DNA of 64,000 nt, from contig JALJCO010012637.1 in assembly GCA_023101725.1 (NCBI GenBank), positions 1,116,001-1,180,000 of the forward strand. Reading direction: 5' to 3'. The notes beneath the pieces were generated by a model, which worked only from the letters and a program-made list of their open reading frames with translations, was not told the origin of the DNA and ran no database searches. A program made the translations under genes and the position numbers. The first letter of the stretch is position 1. Every line of letters starts with the position of its first letter. Source of the DNA: Atherinomorus stipes. Lineage: Eukaryota; Chordata; Actinopteri; Atheriniformes; Atherinidae. Shown here piece after piece: positions 49,501 through 61,196 of this stretch.

Positions 49501-52500
49501 AGTTCATTCAATATTAAGTGACTAAGTGTTGACATTTAGCACTGGGTACAAAATTTCTGCATCTGGGCATGCAGATTGGTTGGGGTTGGCAGATGTGAAT
49601 GTGGTCCTGTTCATACTTCCTTCTGGGTTTGCTGTGCAGAAGCTTCCCGTGCCTGAGTGTAATGAGTAAAGGTGTATGAATGTTTGTGGTGGTCGGAGAG
49701 GCTTTTGGCACAGATTGACTGCCATGTTTCCTTCAGTATGCCCCAGGGCAGCTGTGGCTTACCACCACCAAGTATGAATGTGGTGTGAGGGGACGGACAA
49801 TGAAATCAATGTGAAACACTTGAAAAGCTCCACAGTATATAAATCCATTACTAATCTAATCCATCCATGTTGTTCTCCTGCTTATCATCTTCTTATTTTT
49901 TTCTTATTTAAATTGATCCAGATGAAAATTGCTTTTACATGTTCATTAGATGCCCCACAGCTGATAAACCTCCCCAGTAATTTCATACAGGAAAACACAT
50001 GCAATAAATAGCACCATCTACTGTATGATGATACAAAACGGCTAAAATTGTCAAACCAGCGCTGGTTTCACTTTGTGTGTTTAGTCATGGCAACCATTGA
50101 TCCCAAAGATGCTTACTGTTGTCTGAACTTCCATTAACTTCTTGTGTAGGTGGACATATTTTGTCAAAATATCAGCATTACATCCTAGAACTTAAAAAAG
50201 ATTGAGGTTTAAAGAGGGTAAGTAGTGTAACCTGTAACTGCTAAATGTTTGAAACCTTCTTGTGTCCTCTTGAGGCAGATGTCTGCCCTTCCTCAGTCTG
50301 GTGCTGCTGGATGTTTTTTTCCTCTTTGTGAAAGGAGTTTTTCCTCTGTGCAGTCACATGCAGAAGAAGATGCTACCATTGACATGCAGATCTTTAACTT
50401 TATGACTATCTTAACCCTTCCATGATCTAAATCCTCCATTGTTTTTTCACAAGTGTAAACTTTTCGTATTGCTACCAATGCGAGAAGTGCTGGAGGATCA
50501 CCTTTATGTTTCTGATCAGAATGCCAAATAACTATATTATGTTTTCCAGAGACGGATTTTGTGACTGACAAAGGCTTTAAATCTGAGATTTTTTTTTAAT
50601 CATGAATTAATCTTAAATCAAATTCTGACCCTCTGAATGATGCACTAAAACCAATGTATAGTGTCTAATTGGCAAAGTAAAGTAGTTTCTACTAGATGAC
50701 ACGCCTTGTGCACTTGTATACCTAAAGCATAATTAATTTTATTTGAATTTTTTGCAATTGCATTCATTTGGACTGTGCATTTAATAATGCTTTAACATTA
50801 CCTTTTTATAATTTGGTGCTTTAACAAGTAAACTGCACTGAAATGTATTTACACAAACTTAAAGGTGACTTGTTTAAACTACACGCTACCTGGACTCGTG
50901 GGCATAATGTGTGTGTCCTTGCGTTTAACCTCACCAGGATGCAAGTCTGTATCACTGCTCCCTGTTCCACGCCTGCTCCCATAATTAAATGTTGATTAAA
51001 TGCTTATTAATGTGCGCTGACTCACAGACAGGGTGTAATCAGGTGAAACAGACTTAATAAAACATCCACTGTGGTGCTCAGGAGAGAGGGAAGAACTCCC
51101 CTGAGAAACAGAGACAGATGGCGGCAGGAATCACCACAGAGGACAAAGCAGAGTGGATAAAGCAAAGACCAGCCACCACTTTGGTGATTAGTTCTAAATT
51201 GGTAATTTGATCTGGTTCCTTCCACCTACTCATTATTGATAAGACTGACCATATTTGACCATATTTCCCCCTGCTGGCTTGGCCTGACAGCACAGCTCTT
51301 CCTGTCCACTTGCAGCCCACGCTGCTCTGGACTCAGTGGATCTGACAGGAAGCACCTTGAGGTGGAGTTTGTGCGGAAAAGGGGGGGATACGTGCTGTCG
51401 ACACATGCACGGTGGAAATCCCATCTGCCAGGAATCTCCCTAATCTCATCATCTGAATTAAACAAGGAAAAGAGGAACAGCAATCACTTTAGACAAACCC
51501 TCTCTGGGATTATGAGCTGCGTTTATGATGATGGGTCAAATACTGGCATCAAAGGCAGAGCAAAGTCATCGATTGACGCAATTTTGTTGGAGCTTATAAA
51601 GCTAAATCCTATTTTACTTGGGCTGTATTATACAATTTTTGTCCAGTGAAAAGAAAGAACTTGGTGTAAAGAACATTTGTTGAGGGTCACTGGCATATTA
51701 CAAAATTTTCATTTTACACTAGTTTTAAGCTAGCTAAGTTAATGCTCAAGATTTGAAATTGAAATGAGTGATTAAAATGATCTAGACATCATGAGAAAGC
51801 ACATTATATTTATGTGTGTGTTGCTAGTTTTTCTTTTAAAATCCTAAAATGAAGTCTTTGACTTTGGGAAGAAATTTGTTTTCAGCTGATGTTTTTCACC
51901 TTACATCAGCACCACTTCAACATGTGGGAAATTTGAGGGGGAGTTGTGAAACGGTGAAATAATACTTTACAAAACCTGAGGGTGGAAAAATGCAATTACT
52001 ATTAATCAGAAATAATGAATTACACTTCTAGACATTGTTTTACAACCTCATCACTGATGATTTTCCCTCTGAGGTAGCATTGTTTAAAAATTCAAATTTA
52101 CCCAGTAGTTCCTTTTTATATTTGTATATTTTTAATGGTTTGAATTTTTCCCTTTTCCTCCACCGCCTTCTCTACATTCTTGTCCATTCTGACCCAACCC
52201 CCCAGCCACTTCACCCTCTTCTGTCTGAAAATGCACTTGATTTTGCATTCAGCATAATTAGTGACATCAGGGTCCGGGGGACAGAAGTACCCATGATTAA
52301 CTGGCAAACTGGTTGTTTTTTGCTGTCAGTTTATTATTCAGCTGCAATTAAAGCTTCTATTACGGGTGAAGAGCTTGTAGTGTATTTCTGGCTTAATGTG
52401 TATAATCATACACGATGTGCTTTGTTAAATACAACAGGTATGGTATAATTGAAGCCAGCAGACAAAGGCTATGGGATGGCTAGACCCGACGCTGCCCTCT

Positions 52501-53243
52501 AGCCTCTCATTTGGGGACTGAGGGGGTTCGAGGGTCCGGCACAAGCTGGCAGAGGGCTCAACACCAACACACTCCAGAGGAAAGGAAAACACACATGTAT
52601 GCTCATGAAGGTCCATTGTCTTCCACCTTACAAGCCCCTCTTACCCCCCGTCACCCGCTCTGCTCTGGGGTTACAGCGCATGAATGAAGGGTGAATCCTG
52701 GGAGGATCTGCTCTCTTGCTCCCTGCAGTGGATCGACTGGAGCTGACTCGGTGCTTCTGGGAGCTGCCAGGAGCTGCAAAGAGAGATGGATGAGCTGCTG
52801 GGCATTGGCTTGTGATGTGATTGATGAGTTAACACTCAGCGTCCAGCTCCACAGGTCATACTGATGCACCCCGACCATAAGGCCAGCACACTGTCCTGTG
52901 ATGGAGCTGCTTGTTAAAAAAAGATGTGGAGCAGACGTTAAGCAGATGTTGGAAAGTGTCTGCGTGGGAGAGTAGACTTCATCAAAGAGTCTTCAGCTCC
53001 TGGTGTAGGAACTCCATGCTCTCAGCTGCTCAATAATCAAGATAGAGGGGTTATTAAAGCACTGAGAGGGGCTTTAAATGTCTCCAGAGAGCTCACTTGT
53101 TGTGTGGCCTTAAATTTGTGTTAGCAGACCCACCCAAACTTCCTTAATTGATTAGTCCCTTAGATCTATTTTTAAATGAGAACATGTGCCACCTTTCTGT
53201 AAACAAGCAATCATAATTTGGGTTATTCTCATTTTCTTGCAGA
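46576..53243. other. 6.7 kb intergenic, no named gene
   Basis: No coding gene supported. 50220-50360 contains a widespread fish repeat motif (GTGCTGCTGGATGTTTTTTT, GGAGTTTTTCCTC). 50930-51060 and 52190-52450 look like candidate conserved non-coding DNA because they lack repeats and carry clustered TAAT/E-box words. Confidence 0.4.
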
Positions 53244-53309
53244 GACCCATCTACGTGTCTTTTGTCAGCAAAGCCATCCTGTGGGAAAGAGGAGACGGCC
53301 ACTTTGCTG
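53244..53309 (+). other. candidate 66-bp exon
   Basis: Acceptor TTCTCATTTTCTTGCAG and donor GTAAGT bound 66 bp. One frame reads RPIYVSFVSKAILWERGDGH followed by FA, with C/G-biased third positions. I recognise no family and find no partner exon on this strand nearby. It could be an exon of an unplaced gene, of a non-coding transcript, or a chance match. Confidence 0.35.
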
Positions 53310-53742
53310 TAAGTCTACGTTTCAAACATATAACCACATTGTTCTTCAAACTGCCATGTAAATTGTTGCTATTACTTGTCATGAAAGCTATCCTTTTAAA
53401 GTTTGATTGCACTCTGACAGGAGAGAACTAAAGAAAATAAATGTTATGGGATTAGTTTATAAAGAACAGTTCCTCACCTGAACAACTTATAATGTAACAA
53501 ACTGCAGAGCAAATGAAAGCCTAAGAATAACAGCGATATGGACCATCCATTTGTCATCTTCATTTCAGAAGTTTATGATGTCCGTAAAGTCTGAACCAAC
53601 AAATTTGATTCTCACATAAATTATAAACATGGTACAAAAAGACGGGAAATTTTTGTTTGGGGAATTATTTTGTTCCTGTAACAATGCTTCTAGGCAACAC
53701 ATCTTGTATAGTTGGAAAGTCTATTTATTTAGCTTTTTAAAG

Positions 53743-54580
53743 GTGCCATGACATAAATTTCACTTTTCTGGGGTTTTGGGGTATAATATGATCTGTTGTG
53801 CACTGATGAGGCCATGTGAATGTCAGAGTGAGAATCAAAGTTCCTGTTTATGGTCTGTCAGCTTTGTCTCTCTGCTCAGAAACAGTTGAATCAGACAGCA
53901 GGCTACCATTCTACGTAGTTCTATCATTCTACGTAATTTAATTGCTCCAATAAGAGCACACTATCAAGTAAGCAGCCCCCCCCCTCTCCTAACGGTCTAT
54001 GCACCGTCCGCTCCCCCCTCCCTGTCTGATTCAGCTGCGTGTATGGAGCTAGTAGTAACTTCTGTGCAGTCAGGTCTGGGTTTTCAAACAAATGGATTTA
54101 AAAGAAAACTTCTGCAGCAACACTGAGGGAGGCGACCACGACCTTGTCATTACCTGTAAGTTTATTTATTTTCTAAATGCTGTCTTGTCTGATAAACGTA
54201 GCTCACACTGTCTGAAGTGCCCATGTTGCTAGCAGTTAGCCTTTAGCAAAGTCCGACTGCAGCTTGACCTAGATTCTCCAAATAAGGTCATAGCCAAATA
54301 AGGTGTAGCCAATCAAAATGAAGTCAACGTGGTCTCTGGATAAAGCTCCATATCGTCACCGGACCCAACTGTATTACTGAGGAAGTGAGGTCTGGCGTTT
54401 CAAAACAATACTCCGCTGTAAAAAATGCAGTTTTTTTCTTTGGAGTATTTACATATACAGTAATGCCAACAACATAAACTAGTTTTTAACTGCTATGTCA
54501 TCACTCTTCTAAACTTTACCGTATTTAAAGGAAAATGCTTTTGTGAGATGAGCAGCAGGGTTAAGTATGTGGGTTGGCTC
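53743..54580. mobile_element. decayed TTAA-type MITE
   Basis: Starts TTTAAAGGTGCCATGACATA, the usual left end of a fish Kolobok-like family, and has CTGCTATGTCATCACTCTTC near its right end. The right terminus is degraded. Confidence 0.5.
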
Positions 54581-54659
54581 CCAGGAAAAACTCACCAGTT
54601 CTTCTCTGCCAGTACCAAACAGGTTCATCTGCTAACCAGTGTGGTTATTGGATGACTGA

Positions 54660-55090
54660 AGTCTGAAGAAACAAGATATATTGACAGTTTTAGCAGTTCA
54701 CTAATTAACCAAGCAGGGGCTACAGTAGCATTCAAAAGAAGCATAGACAGCTACATCTACCTGGCAGCTCCTCTACATGCTGGTCTCACACTGCTGGATA
54801 GCACCCCATTCTTCAATCAACATTTGTCATATGTCAGCCAGTGTGGTTGTGTTGGTGGACTCTGGAGGTGGTCTCTGATAAACCTCGCTTTGTGGGGATG
54901 ACTTTTGTCATCTTGGAGAACAGAGTTCAGTCGCAGACTGTGGACATATGGGATCACCGCTGGTCGCAAATTCTCAGCAACGATAGCAAGCCTTGTTTTT
55001 CCAGTAAGGGAAATGCCCCTTACTGGTACCTGATTGTCAGCACCTGGCAAACAAGAGTTATTAACAGAATGAGCTGTTCGGCAAGTTTTC
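54660..55090 (-). pseudogene. Tc1-like transposase C-terminal remnant
   Basis: Minus-strand frames read VLQDDKSHPHKARFIRDHLQ (the Q(D/H)D...PH block) and later LADI and MLIEEWGAIQQ, the C-terminal block of Tc1 transposases. A deletion removes the part between, which carries the last catalytic residue, and stops interrupt the frame. Confidence 0.85.
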
Positions 55091-55099
55091 ATGGGCACT

Positions 55100-57350
55100 T
55101 TCCACCTACTCCACTTATTTTCCTTAAAAATATGTCTTCATTTAAAAGAGAAATTGATGGGTTTTCCAAAATTTATTGCCTTTAATATTTACCATTAAGA
55201 AATAATTCACCCAAACCCAAATTTCTTTACTATTTCAGCTAAGTCTCCAATACTGCCTCATCTTACTGCGAGGCAGCGGTGCTAACACCACTTCACTATA
55301 CAGCCCTCTTGATAGATAAAAAAAACTAATAATCCAATTTTTTGTTTATATTTACGAATTATCAACTTTTAAAATTTTGATTCACTAGGGCTTTTCAAAA
55401 AGTTAACCACATCTCTGTATTCTTGTCTAGCCTCCAACAACCAACACAAAAGACACAACCACACACACGTACCCCTCTACTTCTTTCTTCCCTTCAACAC
55501 TCACAAGTCCCCACCTCTCCACTTTCCTGAAAGGAGCCTGGGAGTGGATGTGCCATAATTAACAGTGGGGTTGCCATGGAGACGTCAGAGTTGTGTGGGT
55601 TGGCTTCCTGTCTTGGCCTCTGGTTAAGCAAACAAGTAAAGTCGGCAGACAAAGAGGCCCGCTGGTCCTTACAGCCTCATTTACATCTTCAACTGCCTTC
55701 ATCACTTCGGCATTCAGCAAGTTCATCGGGCCGGCCCTCACCTTCCAGCATCCTCCACCTCTGCTCCTGCTACATCTAATAAATCACCAGGAGCATTGTG
55801 ATGTTAAAACAGTTCCCGTCATACAGTCGCAACTTTTACAAGAAGGTTGTCGCTGTCTAAACAGACAGGCAACTAGCAAGAGGCTGTTGACCCAGCAGTC
55901 TGCTTTATGCAGGCATTGAAGCTCCCGAACCGTCACCTGGGACACGAGCTGCAATGTGACGGCACGGGTCAGAATGCACAGGTGCCCAAACAGAGCAGCA
56001 GAGCTCTGATTTAATCCTTAATATATGAGGGGTTTGTGCACAAGCAGTTTGACATTGATTCAGTGGGAGTTTAACCTTGAATTGCCAGATAAATGCTCAA
56101 ATGCAAATCTGGCTGGAACTTTTTTCTTTCTTCAGTTTTCGGTCTTTTCAACAGCCTGCAGACAAAAATTCCTTTGGATGTAATTTTATAAACCTACAAT
56201 GTACAATGTATGTCCATCAAAACAGAGTAATGAGGTATCTTGCTGAAGCTGGGTAGCATGCCTTGCTACAGTATGCGTATGTGCGTTAACTATGGAACTG
56301 GATTTTTTATTCTTTGTCCTTGTTTTCACTAAAGTGGTAAAATGAAGACGTTCCCAATGATAACATCACAGAAAAACAGGCTTTCAGGATTGATGGAGCT
56401 TCGCAGATGTAGAAGCTGCCCACGTCGTAGGCGCTGATGCAACCATCAGAAATGCAGGCTTGTGAACTGTCGACTGATGACAAGCTGGATGCTCCTTCTT
56501 TTTAGTCTGCACGGCGTCCATAGTTTCCAAAAAGAATTACAAATTTTGATGCATCAGTTTTCCACTTTGCCTCAGGTCATTTTAAATGAGCTCTCGTCTA
56601 AAGATGGCGCTGATGTTTCTAGATCATGTTCACATATTGCCTCTTCTTTGCATGATGGAGTTTTAACCTTCATGTGTGGTTTGCACAGTAAACTCTTTAC
56701 AGGCCGTGATTTCTGGGAGTCTTCATGAGCCCATGCAGTGATTTCCAATTGAGAATCATGGCTTATTTTAAATCAGTGGTAGTTGGGGACAGTTGTCCAC
56801 AGAGACTAGAGGTTGTTCGTAAACTCCGCCCATTCACAAACCTGCCACTTCGATCTGACTGCTGACGTTTTGCCACGTATGACTCTTCCTAGAGATCATG
56901 ATCTGTCTTTTAGGTGGTTTTTAATGTAGTTTTTCATTTAGTTTCTCTTCCTCCCCTGTATGTAACTTCTGACTACGTGACACAGAGCTGCCATCTCATT
57001 GGCTGCTCTGAAAGGTCAGAGGCAAACAAGGTCAAAGTTCACATAATTTTCATTAAAAGTTACGGAAAAATTTGTATTTGATGTGACTTTTCTTAAAAAG
57101 TGTTTTTGATGTTTAGTTTGATTTATTGTGTTTTAGTATTGATTGGATTTTAATAACGTAAACTTTTTCAAAAAATCAATTGAATTCACCAGACTGGGGC
57201 TGCTTTGTTATTTAACATTTTTGCTCAGCTAAATAAAAAAGTGCTTGAACAGCACTTATTTTAAGGGATCTTTTCTTTTTCATATGATTTTGAATGGATA
57301 AATTGGTTTGTTACTTTTAATAACTTGCAAAATAGTCTGAATGATCTACA
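55100..57350. other. intergenic, nothing recognised
   Basis: Mixed composition without repeats I can name. 55560-55800 is GC-richer; its 108-codon plus frame is not recognised. Confidence 0.4.
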
Positions 57351-57354
57351 TGGA

Positions 57355-57438
57355 AAGAAAATCGTGATAAAATCGAGATCGTGATTTTGCAAAGAAAATA
57401 TTGTGATATAATTTTTTTCCCCATATCGCCCACTCTTA
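57355..57438. repeat. hAT-like MITE end fragment
   Basis: ATCGTGATAAAATCGAGATC followed by CATATCGCCCACTC is typical of the subterminal ATCGTGAT repeats of fish hAT MITEs. Only one end is seen. Confidence 0.5.
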
Positions 57439-57439
57439 A

Positions 57440-57645
57440 TCCAAATTCTCCCGACGTGCATGTTTTTGGACGTTGGGAGGAAGCCGGAAAGAACTCACAC
57501 AAACAGGGAGAACATGCAGACTCCACACAGGAAGGCCACTGTTCCAGCCCCTCCCCAACCGAGGCTTGAACCAGCGACTTTCTTACTGTGCAGCTGCGGT
57601 ACAAACCATCACATCACTGTGGAGCCCATGTTGAAGAATATTATT
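57440..57645 (-). repeat. common teleost interspersed repeat, reverse orientation
   Basis: CATGTTTTTGGACGTTGGGA, GGAACATG-type text GGGAGAACATGCAGACTCCA and CACAGGAAGGCC are the complement of the repeat at 31378. Truncated copy. Confidence 0.8.
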
Positions 57646-58386
57646 TTAAATTATTCTACAGAAACAGTCAGTCACCGATTGGTGAACCTCTGTTCCTTTT
57701 TTACATCTGAGAGACTCTGCCTCTCTGAAATGCTCCTTTTAATCCTGGTTATTTAATCTCATACTGACCTGATGCCAGTTAATAGGATTAGTTGTCAAAT
57801 GCCCCTCCAGTTGTTTTTGATTTGTTCCATCTTTTTGTTGCATCCCCTCTTCCTTTAACAATTGTCTGTAAGTCATTATTAAACAGGTGTTTCAACTTTT
57901 TTTAGATGCATTGCTGGCATCAAATTAAAAATGGGCTTATATTTTCCATGAAATGAGAAAATATCTCAACATCTGATGTGCTGTTTATGTTCTACTTTGA
58001 ATAAAATACACGTTTATGACATTTAGAAATAATCATGTTCTGGCCGCTGTGGCCGCTGTGTCGGTTGGGGCTGGCCTGCACTGGTGGTCTCGTACGGGTT
58101 GGTCTCGCGTGGTCCGGGGGCTGGGGGCGGTGGACTTGTGGCGTGGGGGCTGGTGGCCCCGCGGTCCCCGTCCTTGGTATGTGTAGGTGGGTGTGTGACT
58201 GGAGGGGGGCGTGAATGCGGTTGTGTGTGTGTGTGGCTGCCTGTGGGGGGTGTGGAGATGGGTGGGTGGGTGGGGGTGCATGGATGATGGGTGTTTGGGT
58301 GCGGGGGTGGTGGTGCATTGGTGGGGTTTGTGTGTGTCAGGTTGGGGGGGGGGGGGGGGGGGGGGGGGAAAGGGGGAGAAAAAGGG

Positions 58387-58420
<34 letters not shown>

Positions 58421-60609
58421 GCAGCTCTGCGTGCCTCTTGGGGGGTTTGCGAGGCCTGGGGATGTTGGGCCGGTGACTCTGGCCCCTCCGCCGACCCTTT
58501 CCGCTTCCGTCCCTTTTCCCCCCTCCCTGGCCTGGCGTGGTCGAGCGCCCCCAGGGGCTGAGGCTGGCCCCTCTGTGCTGAACGCCGGACGCCGGGCCGT
58601 GGGGGCGGCCATGCCTGCCCTTTCTGCCCTGGGGGGATCCCGGGAGGCAGGGGTACCTAATGCCGGTAACGGCTCTTCTTCCAGGGGGGGAATTCATCCC
58701 CCCTGGTCTCCCTTCCCAAGACCCCCCCCCCCCCCCCCCCCTGCTCTACCTCACACACACACACGTAGGGTTTTGGGGAGGGAGCGTGTCAAGCGGGCGT
58801 GGTGAGGGAGGGCACCAAAGTGCCTTTGCTTGCCACGTCTAGAGGCAGCCTGCTCCCCCAGTTTTAACCACACTTAGACACCTAAACACATAAAATAACA
58901 ACAGCTCACAACCACTTCTGAGGGGCGGGCCATATAGTGTGTGGTAGGAGGGAGGGGCCGGTTGGGGGGACATGCCCCCTACGCGACCCCACTCCCGGCA
59001 TGACTTGGCACTGCCCCTTAGTTTTAACTGCAAACAACACACATCTTACACACACAGTCATGAGTGGGGGGTGGGGGGGGGGACAGGGTCCTTTCATACC
59101 CCGGTCTCCCGGGCGCTACTGGGGGGAGGGGGGGACAGTGGCTACTTCACGCGCCAGTGGTTAAGGCTGGCTGCATTGCGGGGGATCTGCTGGCCTGGGG
59201 GATGCCTGGCCTGCTGCGTCCGGGGGTGGGGGGATGGGGGGGTGGTGGTGGGGGGAACGTGTTGGGGGGCTTGGAACTCGCGGCTCCTTCCCCGGCCCGA
59301 GCTACCACTCAGGAGGCACGAGGGCATGGGCAAGAGAGAGGTGGGTATGTGAGAATAATGAATGAGAGTGTGAAGGAGGAAATGTGGGAGGGAGGAACTT
59401 GGGCTGGAAGAGGGAGGAGATGTGGGTAAGTGGTTGAAGGAAAGGGGGATGGAGGAAGGAGTGGCATGCTCGTGAGTGTCTAGTAGGGATGGTCGTGAGG
59501 GGCTGAAGGAAGGAAGGGCGGGAGTGTGATAGGTCAGAGGGATGGGCGGGGTTGGACATGTAAGGGGGGGGACTGTATGGGGTATTGGGGGTATAGGGAG
59601 GTGGGGGCGTGTGTGTGGGGGGGTGGGGAGGGGGTTGGTGCAGTTATGTGGGGGGAGTGCATGTGTGTGTTAGAGGGTATGAGGAGGTGGGGGTAGGTGT
59701 GGACAGTGGAGGGAGGAGAGTGTTGGGGGTGGAGAGAGGGAGTGAGTGTGGGTATGTAAGGTCGGAGAGCGGAGTGGGTGGGTGTATGTGTGTGTGGGGG
59801 GGGTACACGGAGGTGTTGGGTAGGGCTGGGCGGTGTGGGCGGAGGTTCGTACCTCGGTATTCGTGCCGGGCATCTTGGTGTCGGTGCGGTGTGGCTGCGG
59901 GTTGGTTGGGGGCCGGGCGCTTTGGTGGGGGGTGCGGTTTTGTTTGTGGCTTCCGGGGTTTTTTGTGCGGGGCGGGCGCAGGGGGGATCTGTATCTTGTA
60001 TGTGGTTGCTCTTGCGGTATTGATGTCTTGGGTGCCTGTGTCTCGATGTGGGGGCGGTGACGGTATATCTTTCAGCCCCAGTGTTGGGGTGGGTGTGTGG
60101 GGAGTGTGTGTGTGGGCGTGGTGGCGGGGTGGGGGGTGGGAGAGGTGGTGGCGCCCTGGTGTCAGGTGTATCAGGGACTTTGGGGTGGGGGCTGGCCTGC
60201 CCTGGGGGGGCGTCGTCTGGGGGGTCCGGTCCTCCTGGGTTTCGGTTGGGCCGCCCGGGTCCGGGGGGGGGTGGCTGCTCCTGGGCGCTTGGGCCCTGGG
60301 CCCGGCGCTGTCTCCGCTCCGGGGGACGCCCGGTGCCCGGTGGGGTCGGTAGCTGCTGGTCTTGGTCCGCTGGGGCCTGGGCCTCCAGACTGCGGGGGGC
60401 TCCGGCTGGGGCCGCTTTTGCCGCCCTTCGGGGGGATGCATGTCCGCTCTTGGGGGGGGGTAGCTGGGATCTGGGCCTCTGGGCGGCTGCTGGGGGCCTG
60501 GGTCGCGAGCCTTGCGGGCTTCCTCCTCCTTGCAGAGACGAGGCTGCATCTGCATGACTGTATCACCACGGAGCACCCTTTATTATGCATGTTGACACTG
60601 TGACACTGC

Positions 60610-60720
60610 TTCCCATTGCGATGACTAGGTCGTACCTCTTCTTTACTTCCCATTGCGATGACTAGGTTGTACCTCTTCTCTACTTCCCATTGCGCTGACT
60701 AGGTTGTACCTCTTCTCTGC
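60610..60720 (+). repeat. 37-bp tandem repeat, three copies
   Basis: Units 60610-60646, 60647-60683 and 60684-60720, each starting TTCCCATTGCG(A/C)TGACTAGG and ending CCTCTTCT, differ at a few bases. Confidence 0.95.
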
Positions 60721-61038
60721 GTAGTTCTGCGTGTGTTTGTATGATCTGAGGATATTTAAGCCACCTGCAGGTACTCCTGTAGGGGATTGCTTGTTTTGTT
60801 TTCCAACAGAGACCTTGGTTGTTTAGGGATCGCGGTACAGATGTACCAGTGAACTGTGTAAGTGGATTCATGTTTTCTCTTCTCTCTCTCTTCCTCTTCC
60901 TTACTCCTCTCTCTCTGTTTCACTTTCTATCATTACCTCTATTCACTTTCATTTCTCCCTTGTCAGGCCCAGCAGTATGAAATGGAATGGTGTAATAGAC
61001 AAATGTTTAAATAAAGAAATAAAATGAATAAACATGAT

Positions 61039-61076
61039 ATCAAGTGGAGCCTTATGTTCATAAAGCTCCGCTTGAT
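61039..61076 (+). other. stem-loop near the 3' end of the retro-insertion
   Basis: ATCAAGTGGAGCCTTATG and CATAAAGCTCCGCTTGAT pair over 18 positions (16 matches, one U-G in RNA) with a 2-base nominal loop, about 75 bases before the poly(A) tail. Confidence 0.75.
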
Positions 61077-61146
61077 AAAAGCAAAACTGTTCAACAGAAT
61101 AAAGCAATCAGATTTCCATTCTGCTTGCTTCAATGCTGGACAGGAC

Positions 61147-61185
<39 letters not shown>

Positions 61186-61196
61186 ATCATGTTCTG

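Larger units (their letters stand above)
58043..61183 (+). mobile_element. poly(A)-tailed G-rich retro-insertion (non-LTR type)
   Basis: AATAATCATGTTCTG occurs before the insertion (58028-58042) and after the poly(A) tail (61182-61196), a clear target duplication. The tail is about 33 A. Most of the body (58043-60540) is extremely G-rich on the sense strand, with a 25-G run (58344-58368), an internal 32-A run (58387-58418) and TGTGTG/GGGTGG tracts. The last 600 bp have ordinary composition with several AATAAA motifs. No reverse transcriptase frame is seen, so it is a 5'-truncated LINE dominated by its 3' UTR, or a mobilised non-coding RNA. Long frames on either strand here are products of composition. 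Confidence 0.85.

Noticed and set aside
58023..58697. 224-codon proline/histidine-rich minus frame
   Set aside because: It runs through poly(G) and poly(A) tracts and across the insertion border, so it is low-complexity artefact.
59609..60576. Two long overlapping open frames on opposite strands (247 and 310 codons; G/V/W-rich and P-rich)
   Set aside because: Both arise from extreme G/C skew that removes stop codons; no domain, no codon bias, and they sit inside a retro-insertion.
60610..60720. Resemblance to a CRISPR array
   Set aside because: Units are directly abutting with no spacers, only three copies, in a eukaryotic retro-insertion.
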